In this document: piece by piece, positions 24,781 through 32,382 of the stretch
Position numbering within the stretch: the stretch's first letter is position 1
Layout: every line of letters starts with the position of its first letter
Source: Natronococcus sp. A-GB1
Lineage (GTDB): Archaea > Halobacteriota > Halobacteria > Halobacteriales > Natrialbaceae
Assembly: GCF_029688845.1 (NCBI RefSeq)
Contig: NZ_JARUKW010000010.1
Coordinates: 62,001-126,000 of the forward strand
DNA length: 64,000 bases
Direction of reading: 5' to 3'
The notes under the pieces: model-generated
Database searches by the model: none
The model's input: only the letters and a program-made list of their open reading frames with translations
Told to the model about the DNA's origin: nothing
Position numbers and translations under genes: made by a program

Positions 24781-25917
24781 CTACTCGTCGACGAGCCGCA
24801 GCCAGTCCCAGTCGGCCCCGCTCGTCGAACGGAACCCGATACTCATCTCGTCGTCGATACCGTCCGTCTCGCTCGTCTGTACCGATCCGAGCGTCGCCCC
24901 CTCGAGATCCTGAATCCGGAACTCGATGCCTTCGGAGCTGTCGAAAACGAACCGACAGTCGACGGTCTCGCCCGCCAGGTTCGGAACCGTCGAGTCCTCT
25001 TCGAGGATTTCGACGCCGTTGCCGGTCTCACGCCCGAGCCGGATCTCGCCGCTTGGATCAACGATGAGCCGCCAGCCGGGTGTCTGCGTCGACCAGACGT
25101 CCTCCTCCATCCCGACGAGGATCCAGGGTTGGGAGGCACCCGACTCGGGGCGCACGAGCACCGAGACCTCGCGGCCGTCCTCGGGGTAGTTCGGGAGTCC
25201 CTGCCCGGGGAACGAGCGGACGTTCGAGTCGCCGTCCTGTCGAAGCCCCTGACTCGAGCCCTCGTGGAGGGCCGCGCTCGAGGAGACGTCGGCGTCGCCG
25301 GCCCCGTCGAGGGTCCACGGACCGACCAGACGACCCTGGTCGTACTCCTCGAAGTCGTCGATCGTCGCCCCGTTCTCGTCGTCGCTCTCGTCGTCCGTCT
25401 CGACGTCTCCGATCTCGAGTTCGTACGCGGCGGTTTCCTCGCAGTTGCTGAGCGAGAACGAGTAGACCTCCGCCTCCCCGGGTTCGGGGGCCGTCTCGTC
25501 GGCGTAGCGCGTACTCGAGAGCTCCCCACCGTCGTCGTCGTAGATCCGCGCCTCCATGTCGATGGTCGGCTCCTCGTCGCCCTCGTTCTCGAGTTCGACG
25601 TGGATGTGACAGTAGTCCGTCGGCGGTTCGTCCGCCCACGTGTAGGTGTGCCGCCGGGCCGAAAGCGATTCGCCCGCGTCTCCGGAGAGAGTTACGTCCC
25701 CCTCGATGGAGTCATCCTCGTACACCTGCTCGTCGTCGGCGTCGTCGGTCGGTTCGTCGCTTTCGTTACCGGAGTCGTCGGTGCCGGAGTCGTCGCCGTC
25801 GGAATCGTTGGCGCCGGAGTTGTCGCTCTGATCGGGAGACGCTTCGTCGTCGCCACAGCCGGCCAGCGCGATCGAGAGCGTCGTCCCGGCACCCCCGAGT
25901 AGCGTCCGTCGTCGCAT
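24781..25917 (-). CDS. Tat-exported lipoprotein with acidic linker and LamG-like domain
   Basis: The N-terminus MRRRTLLGGAGTTLSIALAG followed by Cys is a twin-arginine signal with a lipobox (LAGC), so the mature 358-residue protein is anchored outside the membrane. Residues 22-70 form a Ser/Asp/Glu-rich linker. A beta domain (about 75-170) contains TYTWADEPPTDYCHIHVELE, and the C-terminal 190 residues look like a concanavalin/LamG-type jelly roll (TIDDFEEYDQGRLVGPWTLD, MSIGFRSTSGADWDWLRLVD). Carbohydrate or surface binding is possible. No substrate evident. Confidence 0.83.
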   Translation of the reverse strand: MRRRTLLGGAGTTLSIALAGCGDDEASPDQSDNSGANDSDGDDSGTDDSGNESDEPTDDADDEQVYEDDSIEGDVTLSGDAGESLSARRHTYTWADEPPTDYCHIHVELENEGDEEPTIDMEARIYDDDGGELSSTRYADETAPEPGEAEVYSFSLSNCEETAAYELEIGDVETDDESDDENGATIDDFEEYDQGRLVGPWTLDGAGDADVSSSAALHEGSSQGLRQDGDSNVRSFPGQGLPNYPEDGREVSVLVRPESGASQPWILVGMEEDVWSTQTPGWRLIVDPSGEIRLGRETGNGVEILEEDSTVPNLAGETVDCRFVFDSSEGIEFRIQDLEGATLGSVQTSETDGIDDEMSIGFRSTSGADWDWLRLVDE

Positions 25918-26014
25918 ACGCGTTTGTTATCCAACGGCGGAATAACAGTATCGAAAGACTGACGCTCGGTGCGCCGGTCGTGAAGTCGACGTCGTCGGCG
26001 CTGCGCGCGACAGA

Positions 26015-26647
26015 TCAGGAGTATCGGTTGCCCTCCGCGTCGATACACAGCGGGTCGAGGACGAACTCGTGGATGGCCCGCCGCGCCTCGTCGGGGGCGT
26101 CGTCGTGACCGAGTGAGATCCGCCGTCCGCGCGCGGCGTGGATCGCGTCGGTGACGAGCTGGCCCATCCGCTCGGCGTCGACGTCGCGGAAGACGCCCTG
26201 CTCGATGCCGTCCTCGACGACTTCGACGATGCTGCCGCGGATCCGCTCGTAGTGCTCGTTGAAGATCTCCCGGTGTTGCTCGTCGTTCTGTGCGTAGGTG
26301 TACAGCTCGTGGTACACCTTCATCCGGTCCCAGTGGGTGAACTCCTCGAACTCGGGACCGAACAGACACTGATCGATCCGCGCCTCGAGCTCCGTTCGCG
26401 GGTCCGTGTCGCGGTCGACGTCGACACTTCCCTCGTATTGGTCGATGACGTACTCCAGAAACGAGGACAGGAGATCGTACTTCCCCTCGAAGTGGTAGTG
26501 GATTACCTGCCGGGTCAGCTCCATCTCGTCGCCGATGTGGCGCATCCTGAGATCCGCGTACCCGTGCTCGCGTAGCGCACGGAACGTCGCCTCCATGATC
26601 ACCTCCTCGGTTTCCTTGCCGGAGGCGCTCCCGTCGGACTCGCTCAT
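26015..26647 (-). CDS. TetR/AcrR-family transcriptional regulator
   Basis: The 210-residue protein has an N-terminal HTH (EEVIMEATFRALREHGYADL, IGDEMELTRQVIHYHFEGKY) followed by DLLSSFLEYVIDQYE and an all-helical ligand domain rich in aromatic residues. It is divergent from the amidohydrolase gene at 26749. The 101-bp space between them holds a 20-bp palindrome and a palindrome around its own TATA box, strongly suggesting local repression plus autoregulation. A matching palindrome at 32333-32352 implies a second target region. Confidence 0.93.
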   Translation of the reverse strand: MSESDGSASGKETEEVIMEATFRALREHGYADLRMRHIGDEMELTRQVIHYHFEGKYDLLSSFLEYVIDQYEGSVDVDRDTDPRTELEARIDQCLFGPEFEEFTHWDRMKVYHELYTYAQNDEQHREIFNEHYERIRGSIVEVVEDGIEQGVFRDVDAERMGQLVTDAIHAARGRRISLGHDDAPDEARRAIHEFVLDPLCIDAEGNRYS

Positions 26648-26660
26648 ACGATTACTCCGT

Positions 26661-26680
26661 TCGAACGATATATAGTTCGA
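26661..26680. promoter_or_regulatory. TetR-gene TATA box enclosed in a 6-bp inverted repeat
   Basis: TCGAAC and GTTCGA are exact reverse complements flanking GATATATA, the TATA box of the leftward TetR gene (start at 26647, about 25 bp away, leaderless). A protein bound here would block the promoter directly, so this is a likely autoregulatory site or a site for a second regulator. Confidence 0.55.
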
Positions 26681-26696
26681 TTGCTCCGACGATAGG

Positions 26697-26716
26697 AGTT
26701 TACCAGACGGTAAACT
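26697..26716. promoter_or_regulatory. TetR operator candidate 1 (20-bp palindrome) at the amidohydrolase promoter
   Basis: AGTTTACC-AGAC-GGTAAACT is a perfect 8-bp inverted repeat. It abuts the TATA element (CTTTTATTC, 26715-26723) of the amidohydrolase gene and sits about 50 bp upstream of the TetR start. Length and symmetry fit TetR operators. A closely matching palindrome recurs at 32333-32352. Confidence 0.75.
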
Positions 26717-26748
26717 TTTATTCTCGCGGTCAGTCTGTCAGACCGAGC

Positions 26749-28107
26749 ATGACAGAAACACTCATCCGGGACGGCACCGTCGTCTCGCTCGATCCCGAGA
26801 TCGGCGACCTCGAGGAGGGCGACGTGCTGATCGAGGACGGCGAGATCGCCGAGATCGGACGCGGGCTGAGCGCGTCGAACGCCGAGGAGATCGACGCCTC
26901 CGACCACATCGTCCTGCCGGGGTTCGTCGACTCACACATCCACCTCGCACAGACTCAGGTACGGGGTATCGCCGGGGACTGGTCGCTCATGGGCGACTAC
27001 TTCGATCACATGCTCGGCAACATCGCCGGCCTCTACCAGCCCGAAGACATGTACCTCGGGGGCCTCTTCGGCGCCTTCGAGAAGCTCTATACGGGGACGA
27101 CCACGGCCCTGGACTGGTCGTACCCAAACTCGCTCGAGCATGCTGAACGGGCCGTCGACGCGCTGCAGGACACCGGACTGCGCGCGGTGTACACATACGG
27201 GCCGCCGGGTGACGACGCGGCGACGTGGTGGTTCGACAGCGACGTCACCCTTCCCGAGGAGCAGATCCGCGAGTTCCACGACGAGAAGATCAGCGACGAC
27301 GACCTGCTCGACCTCGCGCTCGGGCTTCGGGGGCCGGACTTCTGTACCGACGAGGCCGCTCGCAGCGACCTGGAGCTGGCCCGTGAACTCGACGTTATCG
27401 CCACGCTTCACATGGGCGCTGCGTGCTGGCCCTCGTCTGTCTACGGCGACGACTACCAGGGCTTTGGCGCGATCGAGGATATGCTTGGGCCGGACGTCAA
27501 CGTCGCCCACGGGAACCACTTCGCCCAGGAGGATATCGACTACGCCATCGAGCAGGGTGTCTCCTTTTCGGCAACGCCGGAGGTCGAGATGCAGATGGGC
27601 CACGGCATCCCCGTCACCGGGAAGGTCCTCGAGGCCGGCGGTCGGCCGGCGTGGGGCGTCGACGTCTGCTCGGACATCAGCGGCGATATGGCGACGCAGA
27701 TGCGGATCGGCCTGCAGGTCCAGCGGATGTTCGAGAACCAGGCGATCCTCGAGGGCGATTCGGAGGTCACCGAGGTACAGACCACGGCCCGAGACACCCT
27801 CGAGATGGCCACCATCGAGGGGGCGCGGGCGCTCGGCATGGAGGACGAGATCGGCTCGCTCACGCCCGGCAAACGGGCGGACATCGTCATGATCCGCACG
27901 GACGACCTCATGACTGCTCCGTGTCATGACCCGGTTCAGACCGTTGTCTTCCAGTCCGATCCGTCTCATATCGACACGGTGCTCGTCGACGGCGAACCGG
28001 TCAAGCGCGACGGCGAACTGCACAACCCGCTCGTCGAGGAGGAGTTCGGCCGCTTCGTCGCCTCCGGCGAACGGCTGCTCGACGAGGCCGGCGTCGACCT
28101 CGAGTAA
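26749..28107 (+). CDS. Cytosine deaminase/AtzB-TrzN-type amidohydrolase
   Basis: The 452-residue metal-dependent hydrolase has the TIM-barrel motif VLPGFVDSHIHLAQTQVRG (His63, His65), later barrel ligands in VIATLHMGAACW, VNVAHGNHFAQED and WGVDVCSDISGDM (Asp), and the terminal composite domain SLTPGKRADIVMIRTDD. This is the mononuclear-metal subtype III group, which deaminates or dechlorinates N-heterocycles (cytosine, guanine, hydroxyatrazine, melamine). It precedes a fumarylacetoacetase-family gene by 20 bp and lies behind the palindromic operator, so it is probably induced by its substrate through TetR. Confidence 0.92.
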   Translation: MTETLIRDGTVVSLDPEIGDLEEGDVLIEDGEIAEIGRGLSASNAEEIDASDHIVLPGFVDSHIHLAQTQVRGIAGDWSLMGDYFDHMLGNIAGLYQPEDMYLGGLFGAFEKLYTGTTTALDWSYPNSLEHAERAVDALQDTGLRAVYTYGPPGDDAATWWFDSDVTLPEEQIREFHDEKISDDDLLDLALGLRGPDFCTDEAARSDLELARELDVIATLHMGAACWPSSVYGDDYQGFGAIEDMLGPDVNVAHGNHFAQEDIDYAIEQGVSFSATPEVEMQMGHGIPVTGKVLEAGGRPAWGVDVCSDISGDMATQMRIGLQVQRMFENQAILEGDSEVTEVQTTARDTLEMATIEGARALGMEDEIGSLTPGKRADIVMIRTDDLMTAPCHDPVQTVVFQSDPSHIDTVLVDGEPVKRDGELHNPLVEEEFGRFVASGERLLDEAGVDLE

Positions 28108-28127
28108 CTCCACACCGATTCACCACA

Positions 28128-29018
28128 ATGCGACTCGGACAGTACGCGACGACGGACGGAGAACAGCCCTGGTGTGGCGCCAGAATCGACGACGAGACGG
28201 TCGTCAACCTCGCCGAGGCGGGCGCCGCCGCCGGCATCGACTTGCCCCAGCGAAGTACCGACCTGCTGGCCGGCTGGAAGTGGCAGCGGAAGGCCGAACT
28301 GGCCGTCGAGCACGCCGCGGAGACGGGAGTCGGCGTCTACGAGCACGACAACCTGGTGCGACACGCGCCGGTAGGAAATCCACAGAAGGTCGTCTGTGTC
28401 GGGCTCAACTACCGAGATCACGCGGAGGAGGGCGACAACCCGATCCCGGACGAACCCGTTCTCTTCTCGAAGTTCCCGACGACCGTGACCGGTCCGGAGA
28501 GCACGATCAGCTGGGATCCCGACCTCACCGAGAAGGTCGACTACGAGGCCGAACTCGTCGCCGTCATCGGGGAGAAAGCCCGGTGCGTCGACGAGGACGA
28601 GGCCCTCGAGCACGTCGCCGGCTACCTCGTGGGCAACGACGTCTCGGCGCGGGACCTCCAGCACGGCGACGGCCAGTGGGTTCGCGGCAAGAGCCTCGAC
28701 GGCTTCGCCCCGATCGGACCCGAACTCGTCACGGCCGACGAGGTCGACGACCCCCACGACCTCGAGATCCGGGCCGAGGTCAACGGCGAGCGCCTCCAGG
28801 AGTCGACCACTGCGAACCTCATCTTCGGCATCGACGAGCTGGTGTCGTTCTGCAGCCAGGCGTTCACGCTCGAGCCGGGCGACCTGATATTCACCGGGAC
28901 GCCGCCCGGAGTCGGCGTCTATCGGGAGCCGCCGGTACTGCTCGAGGACGGCGACGAGGTCACGATCGGCGTCGAAGGGCTCGGCGAACTGACGAACACC
29001 TGCGCGTTCGATAGCTAA
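28128..29018 (+). CDS. Fumarylacetoacetate hydrolase-family enzyme
   Basis: This 296-residue protein has the FAH C-terminal fold: VVCVGLNYRDHAEEGDNPIP, KVDYEAELVAVIGEKARCV, VGNDVSARDLQHGDGQWVRG KSLDGFAPIGPEL and GDLIFTGTPPGVGVYREPPV. The acidic metal ligands (E and D in these blocks) are intact. Members hydrolyse or decarboxylate acylpyruvates or isomerise homoprotocatechuate intermediates. It is only 20 bp behind the amidohydrolase, so the two probably act in one ring-opening or acyl-pyruvate route (inference). Confidence 0.92.
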   Translation: MRLGQYATTDGEQPWCGARIDDETVVNLAEAGAAAGIDLPQRSTDLLAGWKWQRKAELAVEHAAETGVGVYEHDNLVRHAPVGNPQKVVCVGLNYRDHAEEGDNPIPDEPVLFSKFPTTVTGPESTISWDPDLTEKVDYEAELVAVIGEKARCVDEDEALEHVAGYLVGNDVSARDLQHGDGQWVRGKSLDGFAPIGPELVTADEVDDPHDLEIRAEVNGERLQESTTANLIFGIDELVSFCSQAFTLEPGDLIFTGTPPGVGVYREPPVLLEDGDEVTIGVEGLGELTNTCAFDS

Positions 29019-29481
29019 CGCCAGAGGGCAGCACGGTTTCGGCAGTTCGTGCTTGCCCGGGATTCGTGGAAGGGTGGGGATGCGTCTCAGTTCGGATCGA
29101 GCCACCGTCCCGTACGGTCAAAGCTGATACCGTTGCGGCGCCGCTCGAGCATGGGACTCGCGAGCGCCCTCCAAGAACGAGCGGCTCCGTACCGTAGATT
29201 TTCGTCGTCGAGTGGCTGCCTGTTTCACTACCCGTATGAACCGGTGCGAGCGGCCGTGAGAAGGGTGTGGTGAGCAGTCCCGCGAACCACCTCTCGAGGA
29301 TCGATTTGTGTGGGTTATGTGAACCGAGGACTGAGTTGCCCTCTCCGAGGCCAGTGCACTGCCTTCACCGCTCAGAAGGTAGCCTAAAAGAAAACGTAGC
29401 AACTGACGGGTACGGAGGCTTATCCCGCTAGAGGCTATCACATAACGTACGAGATAATCGCGATACAGAGGTGACCCCCCC
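29019..29481. other. 463-bp intergenic region with no recognised gene
   Basis: Open frames here are Arg/Ser-rich and unlike haloarchaeal proteins. The last 100 bp become AT-richer (about 29378-29465) and end in a Shine-Dalgarno sequence for the Hsp20-like gene. Confidence 0.5.
29468..29474 (+). promoter_or_regulatory. Shine-Dalgarno site of the GvpH-like gene
   Basis: GAGGTGA ends 7 bp before ATG 29482. It stands out because most genes in this window lack an SD and appear leaderless. It fixes the start of the next gene. Confidence 0.7.
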
Positions 29482-30024
29482 ATGAGCAACAAGGACGAAA
29501 ACGAGCGGGAGGACAGTGACCGAGATGCATCCGGACGCGATCGACAACGAACCGATCCGTCCCTTGCAAGAGCTATCGAGAGTTCGCTTCAAGCGGGATT
29601 ACGATCGCTATCGGAGGGGTTAGAGAACGTGGTCGGAGAAGAGGCGAAGCGTTCCTCGAGAGGGCCGCCCGGATCACGCCCACCGGCTCAGAGAAGCCGG
29701 GTAAATCGAAAACAGCACCGAGACGGTTCGGAACAGAAAGGGACACGGAAATCCGAGTCTGCGGAGTGTTTGATCGACACTCGTCTCGACAACGGGGAGT
29801 TCGTCGTCGTCGCAGACCTTCCCGGAGCAACCAAAGAGGATCTCACGGCTGGAATCAATCCAGAGACGAACGAACTCGTCATCAAGAAGACGGGCACTAC
29901 CGTCGGACGGGTGGAGCTTCCCTGGACCTCGTCGGAAATGCGAAACGCGTGGTTCAAAAACGGTATCCTCGAGGTCTACATCAGATCGAACGACGCCCAA
30001 CAGCCCGACAACTCGACCTCGTAG
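29482..30024 (+). CDS. GvpH-like Hsp20/alpha-crystallin-domain protein
   Basis: The 180-residue protein has a disordered, charged N-terminal half (1-90) and a small-heat-shock-like beta domain (about 93-170): ECLIDTRLDNGEFVVVADLP, GATKEDLTAGINPETNELVI, VGRVELPWTSSEMRNAWFKN, then GILEVYIR. This matches GvpH of gas-vesicle clusters, a chaperone-like accessory protein. No other gvp gene is present nearby, so this solitary copy probably has a general chaperone or other role. Start supported by the SD at 29468-29474. Confidence 0.8.
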   Translation: MSNKDENEREDSDRDASGRDRQRTDPSLARAIESSLQAGLRSLSEGLENVVGEEAKRSSRGPPGSRPPAQRSRVNRKQHRDGSEQKGTRKSESAECLIDTRLDNGEFVVVADLPGATKEDLTAGINPETNELVIKKTGTTVGRVELPWTSSEMRNAWFKNGILEVYIRSNDAQQPDNSTS

Positions 30025-30184
30025 GGGATCGATTTCTCGCCCGGCTGCGTCTCCCAGTCCACCGGTCGGTGAACGTACGGATCAGAACGACGAGTCGGAT
30101 TTCGGAGATGGCGAGGACCGGGGGTTGAGTTCCCGGCACATGGAGGTGACAGCTCTTACTCGGTACTCGCTGACGAACTGCCGT

Positions 30185-30424
30185 ATGTGTGCTCGATTCA
30201 CGGACGACGACGAAGGCAAACGGGTCGTCAACGCAGAGGGTGACGAAATCGGCATCATCGAGACCGTCGAAAACGGGAGCGCTTACGTCAACCCTGATCC
30301 GGGAGTTACGGACGCCATCAGATCGAAGCTCGGGTGGGGCGATTCTGACGAGGAGAGCTACGAGCTCGCCGAACGAAACGTCGAGACGGTTACGGACGAT
30401 GAAGTGCGGTTAGACCGATTGTGA
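30185..30424 (+). CDS. PRC-barrel-like small protein (79 aa)
   Basis: ATG 30185 begins MCARFTDDDEGKRVVNAEGD, followed by EIGIIETVENGSAYVNPDPG, the usual PRC-barrel pattern of a conserved G-x-x-V strand pair. A charged tail ends the protein (ELAERNVETVTDDEVRLDRL). In-frame upstream codons to 30125 are not conserved. PRC-barrel proteins act in RNA processing or as adaptors; this one has no second domain. It lies 22 bp before the acidic gene at 30446, so the two probably share a transcript. Confidence 0.75.
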   Translation: MCARFTDDDEGKRVVNAEGDEIGIIETVENGSAYVNPDPGVTDAIRSKLGWGDSDEESYELAERNVETVTDDEVRLDRL

Positions 30425-30445
30425 GCGTTCTGCACGGATCGATCC

Positions 30446-31228
30446 ATGACCGACGAACACGACACTCGAGTGGCGGAGATTCTGGACGACGCGAGCACCG
30501 AGAGTGAAACGTTGCTGGCGCCGGAGGCGACGGCGGACGAAGCTGGACGCGACCTTCTCGAAGTCGCACGGGAAGCCGACGAGTTCGTCGCGTCCTCGGA
30601 GCCGACGACGTTGCTCGAGGCCGTCGGCCTCGGGACGCTCCCGGACGGGTCGGAGGCCGAGTCCGTTTTCGAGGGGATCGCGAAGGGCGAGCCCGAACGC
30701 GTCGAGGATCTCCATCGACTGCTGCGCCTCGCGAAACTCGGCGACCGATCGGACGAGGACGCGCTCGAGGACGCCACTGCCGGAATCCGCGAGGCGATCC
30801 AGCGGGCGCAGTCGGAGACGGACGAGACGATACCGGAGGATACCGACCGGGACGCCCCCTCCGATCGGGAGCTGATGGCCGACGAAGGCAGCAGCGAGGC
30901 CGCCGCCGATCTCGGAGATCGCCTCACGAAGGCGATGAGCTCGCCGCTCGAGACGTTCGGCGACGAGATCGGCGACGTCCAGGACCAACTCGAGGAGGTG
31001 ATGGCGAACAACACGGACAACGAGGACGACGGGAACGAGGCGGAAGAAACCGACACCAGGGAGGCCGACGAAGGCGACGACGGGCTCCTCGGGCTGGGCG
31101 ACGACGGGAGCGGCGGACTCGGATCGAGCGAGTCGTCCCGTCTCTCGACGATGGCGCCGCCGCCGTCCGAACGGTCGGACATGCACGCCGTCAAGCGCCA
31201 CTCGACGATGCCGAAGCGAAACAGGTGA
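30446..31228 (+). CDS. Acidic haloarchaeal protein (260 aa), unknown function
   Basis: The protein is extremely acidic and has no membrane segment. Residues 1-130 are mainly helical (VAEILDDASTESETLLAPEA, DLLEVAREADEFVASSEPTT, LEDLHRLLRLAKLGDRSDED-type repeats). A long disordered Glu/Asp/Ser linker follows, ending in a basic tail, MHAVKRHSTMPKRNR. I do not recognise a family. It follows the PRC-barrel-like gene by 22 bp and converges with the TatD-type gene. Confidence 0.68.
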   Translation: MTDEHDTRVAEILDDASTESETLLAPEATADEAGRDLLEVAREADEFVASSEPTTLLEAVGLGTLPDGSEAESVFEGIAKGEPERVEDLHRLLRLAKLGDRSDEDALEDATAGIREAIQRAQSETDETIPEDTDRDAPSDRELMADEGSSEAAADLGDRLTKAMSSPLETFGDEIGDVQDQLEEVMANNTDNEDDGNEAEETDTREADEGDDGLLGLGDDGSGGLGSSESSRLSTMAPPPSERSDMHAVKRHSTMPKRNR

Positions 31229-31246
31229 CGATCCCCTCCTTGAGGA

Positions 31247-32248
31247 TCACTGCCCGATGTCGAATACGTCGCGCGGATTCTCGAGCACTACCTGCCGAAT
31301 CGCCGCCTCGTCGATCCCGTAGCGATACAGCTCGAGGATGGCCCGCTTCAGCGCGAACGGATCCGTCCGTAGGACGTTCGCACAGTCGGTGTCGACCATG
31401 ATCCGCTCGGGGCCGTACTCGTCGATGGCGTCGGCGACGTCCGCCGCGGTGACGCCGATCAGCCACGAGTGGCCGATAGTGTAGCTCAGATAGCAGTCGG
31501 TCTCCGCCATGAGGTACTCGGTGTTGTTCCCGTCGGCGTGGGAGGCGACGACCCGTTCCTCGTCGAGACCCGCGTCTCGAGCCGCCTCGACGTCGATCTT
31601 CGCCGCCTCGAGCGCCGGGTTCTCGGCGTCGATCACCGGCTCCTGGCCCAGCCCCGGGTTCTTCTCGTAGCCCGGCGTTCCGATTTCCGAACGGTAGGAC
31701 CGGCCCGAATCGCTCGAGGTGTTCGGCGTGTGGAGGAGCACAGGCAGGTCGTGGTCGGCCGCGAGCTCCATCTGGGCCTGGACGATCGCGCGCTGTTCGT
31801 CTACGTCCCAGCTACTGACGTGCTGGGTAGGTGTGACGCCGGTTTCCCCGATCGCGACGACCTCCTCGAGTGCACAGTAGTCGGCCATCGCCTCGAGCGC
31901 CTCGTCGGGGTTCTCGATGCGGACGCCCGTGTGGATCCCCAGTCCGAGGTTCGCCTCGAAGAAGTGGTTCCGCTCGATCGCCGCGCGGCGGTTGATCGCG
32001 TCGTCCCAGAGGTACCGGATATCCTCGGCCCTAACCGGCTTGTACGGCGTCCAGTGGTAGCCCGAGGCGACCATCACCATCGACTCGCAGCCCGAGAGGG
32101 CGTACCGCTCGCGATCGTCCCACGAGAGCGTGTGGGCGTGGTTGTGGACGTCGATCCAGGGTAAGTTGAGGAGCTCGGTCGGCAGCTCCGGGTGGTCGTC
32201 GAGATGCGCTGCATCGGTCGGCCGCTTCGTCGGGTGTGTCGGTGGCAT
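31247..32248 (-). CDS. TatD-type metal-dependent hydrolase
   Basis: The 333-residue TIM-barrel hydrolase has two metal sites: HxH in PWIDVHNHAHTLSW, Glu in EVVAIGETGVTPTQHVSS, His in LPVLLHTPNTSS, His in ERVVASHADGNNTEY and Asp in ERIMVDTDCANVLRTD. Classic TatD proteins are about 260 residues nucleases; this longer form is a distinct haloarchaeal group whose substrate is not known. It is divergent from the Asp-box gene and shares with it the palindrome at 32333-32352, so it is a likely TetR-regulon member. Confidence 0.87.
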   Translation of the reverse strand: MPPTHPTKRPTDAAHLDDHPELPTELLNLPWIDVHNHAHTLSWDDRERYALSGCESMVMVASGYHWTPYKPVRAEDIRYLWDDAINRRAAIERNHFFEANLGLGIHTGVRIENPDEALEAMADYCALEEVVAIGETGVTPTQHVSSWDVDEQRAIVQAQMELAADHDLPVLLHTPNTSSDSGRSYRSEIGTPGYEKNPGLGQEPVIDAENPALEAAKIDVEAARDAGLDEERVVASHADGNNTEYLMAETDCYLSYTIGHSWLIGVTAADVADAIDEYGPERIMVDTDCANVLRTDPFALKRAILELYRYGIDEAAIRQVVLENPRDVFDIGQ

Positions 32249-32332
32249 GGGTCAGGTCAGGTGTACCGCAAACGGTGTGGGCGAGGCCGTTGTAGTCACG
32301 ACGGATCCCTATCGTCGGCGCGAGCACTTAGC

Positions 32333-32352
32333 GTTTTACAGGCTGGTAAAAC
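32333..32352. promoter_or_regulatory. TetR operator candidate 2 (20-bp palindrome) between TatD and Asp-box genes
   Basis: GTTTTAC-AGGCTG-GTAAAAC is a perfect 7-bp inverted repeat. It abuts the TATA box (CTTTATTATG, 32352-32361) of the Asp-box gene exactly as operator 1 abuts the amidohydrolase TATA box. Both sites are 20 bp with the core TTTAC-N6-GTAAA, and they agree at 12 of 20 positions overall. Confidence 0.72.
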
Positions 32353-32382
32353 TTTATTATGTGTGGAAGTAACGTGACACAC

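Noticed and set aside
24616-25902. A plus-strand 428-codon frame opposite the Tat lipoprotein
   Set aside because: The minus frame has a Tat signal and lipobox and a normal acidic composition; the plus frame is its mirror.
32359-32382. Upstream ATG (32359) as start of the Asp-box protein
   Set aside because: This ATG overlaps the TATA box; the ATG at 32383 has correct leaderless spacing and begins the conserved MALLIGTDDGLYR.
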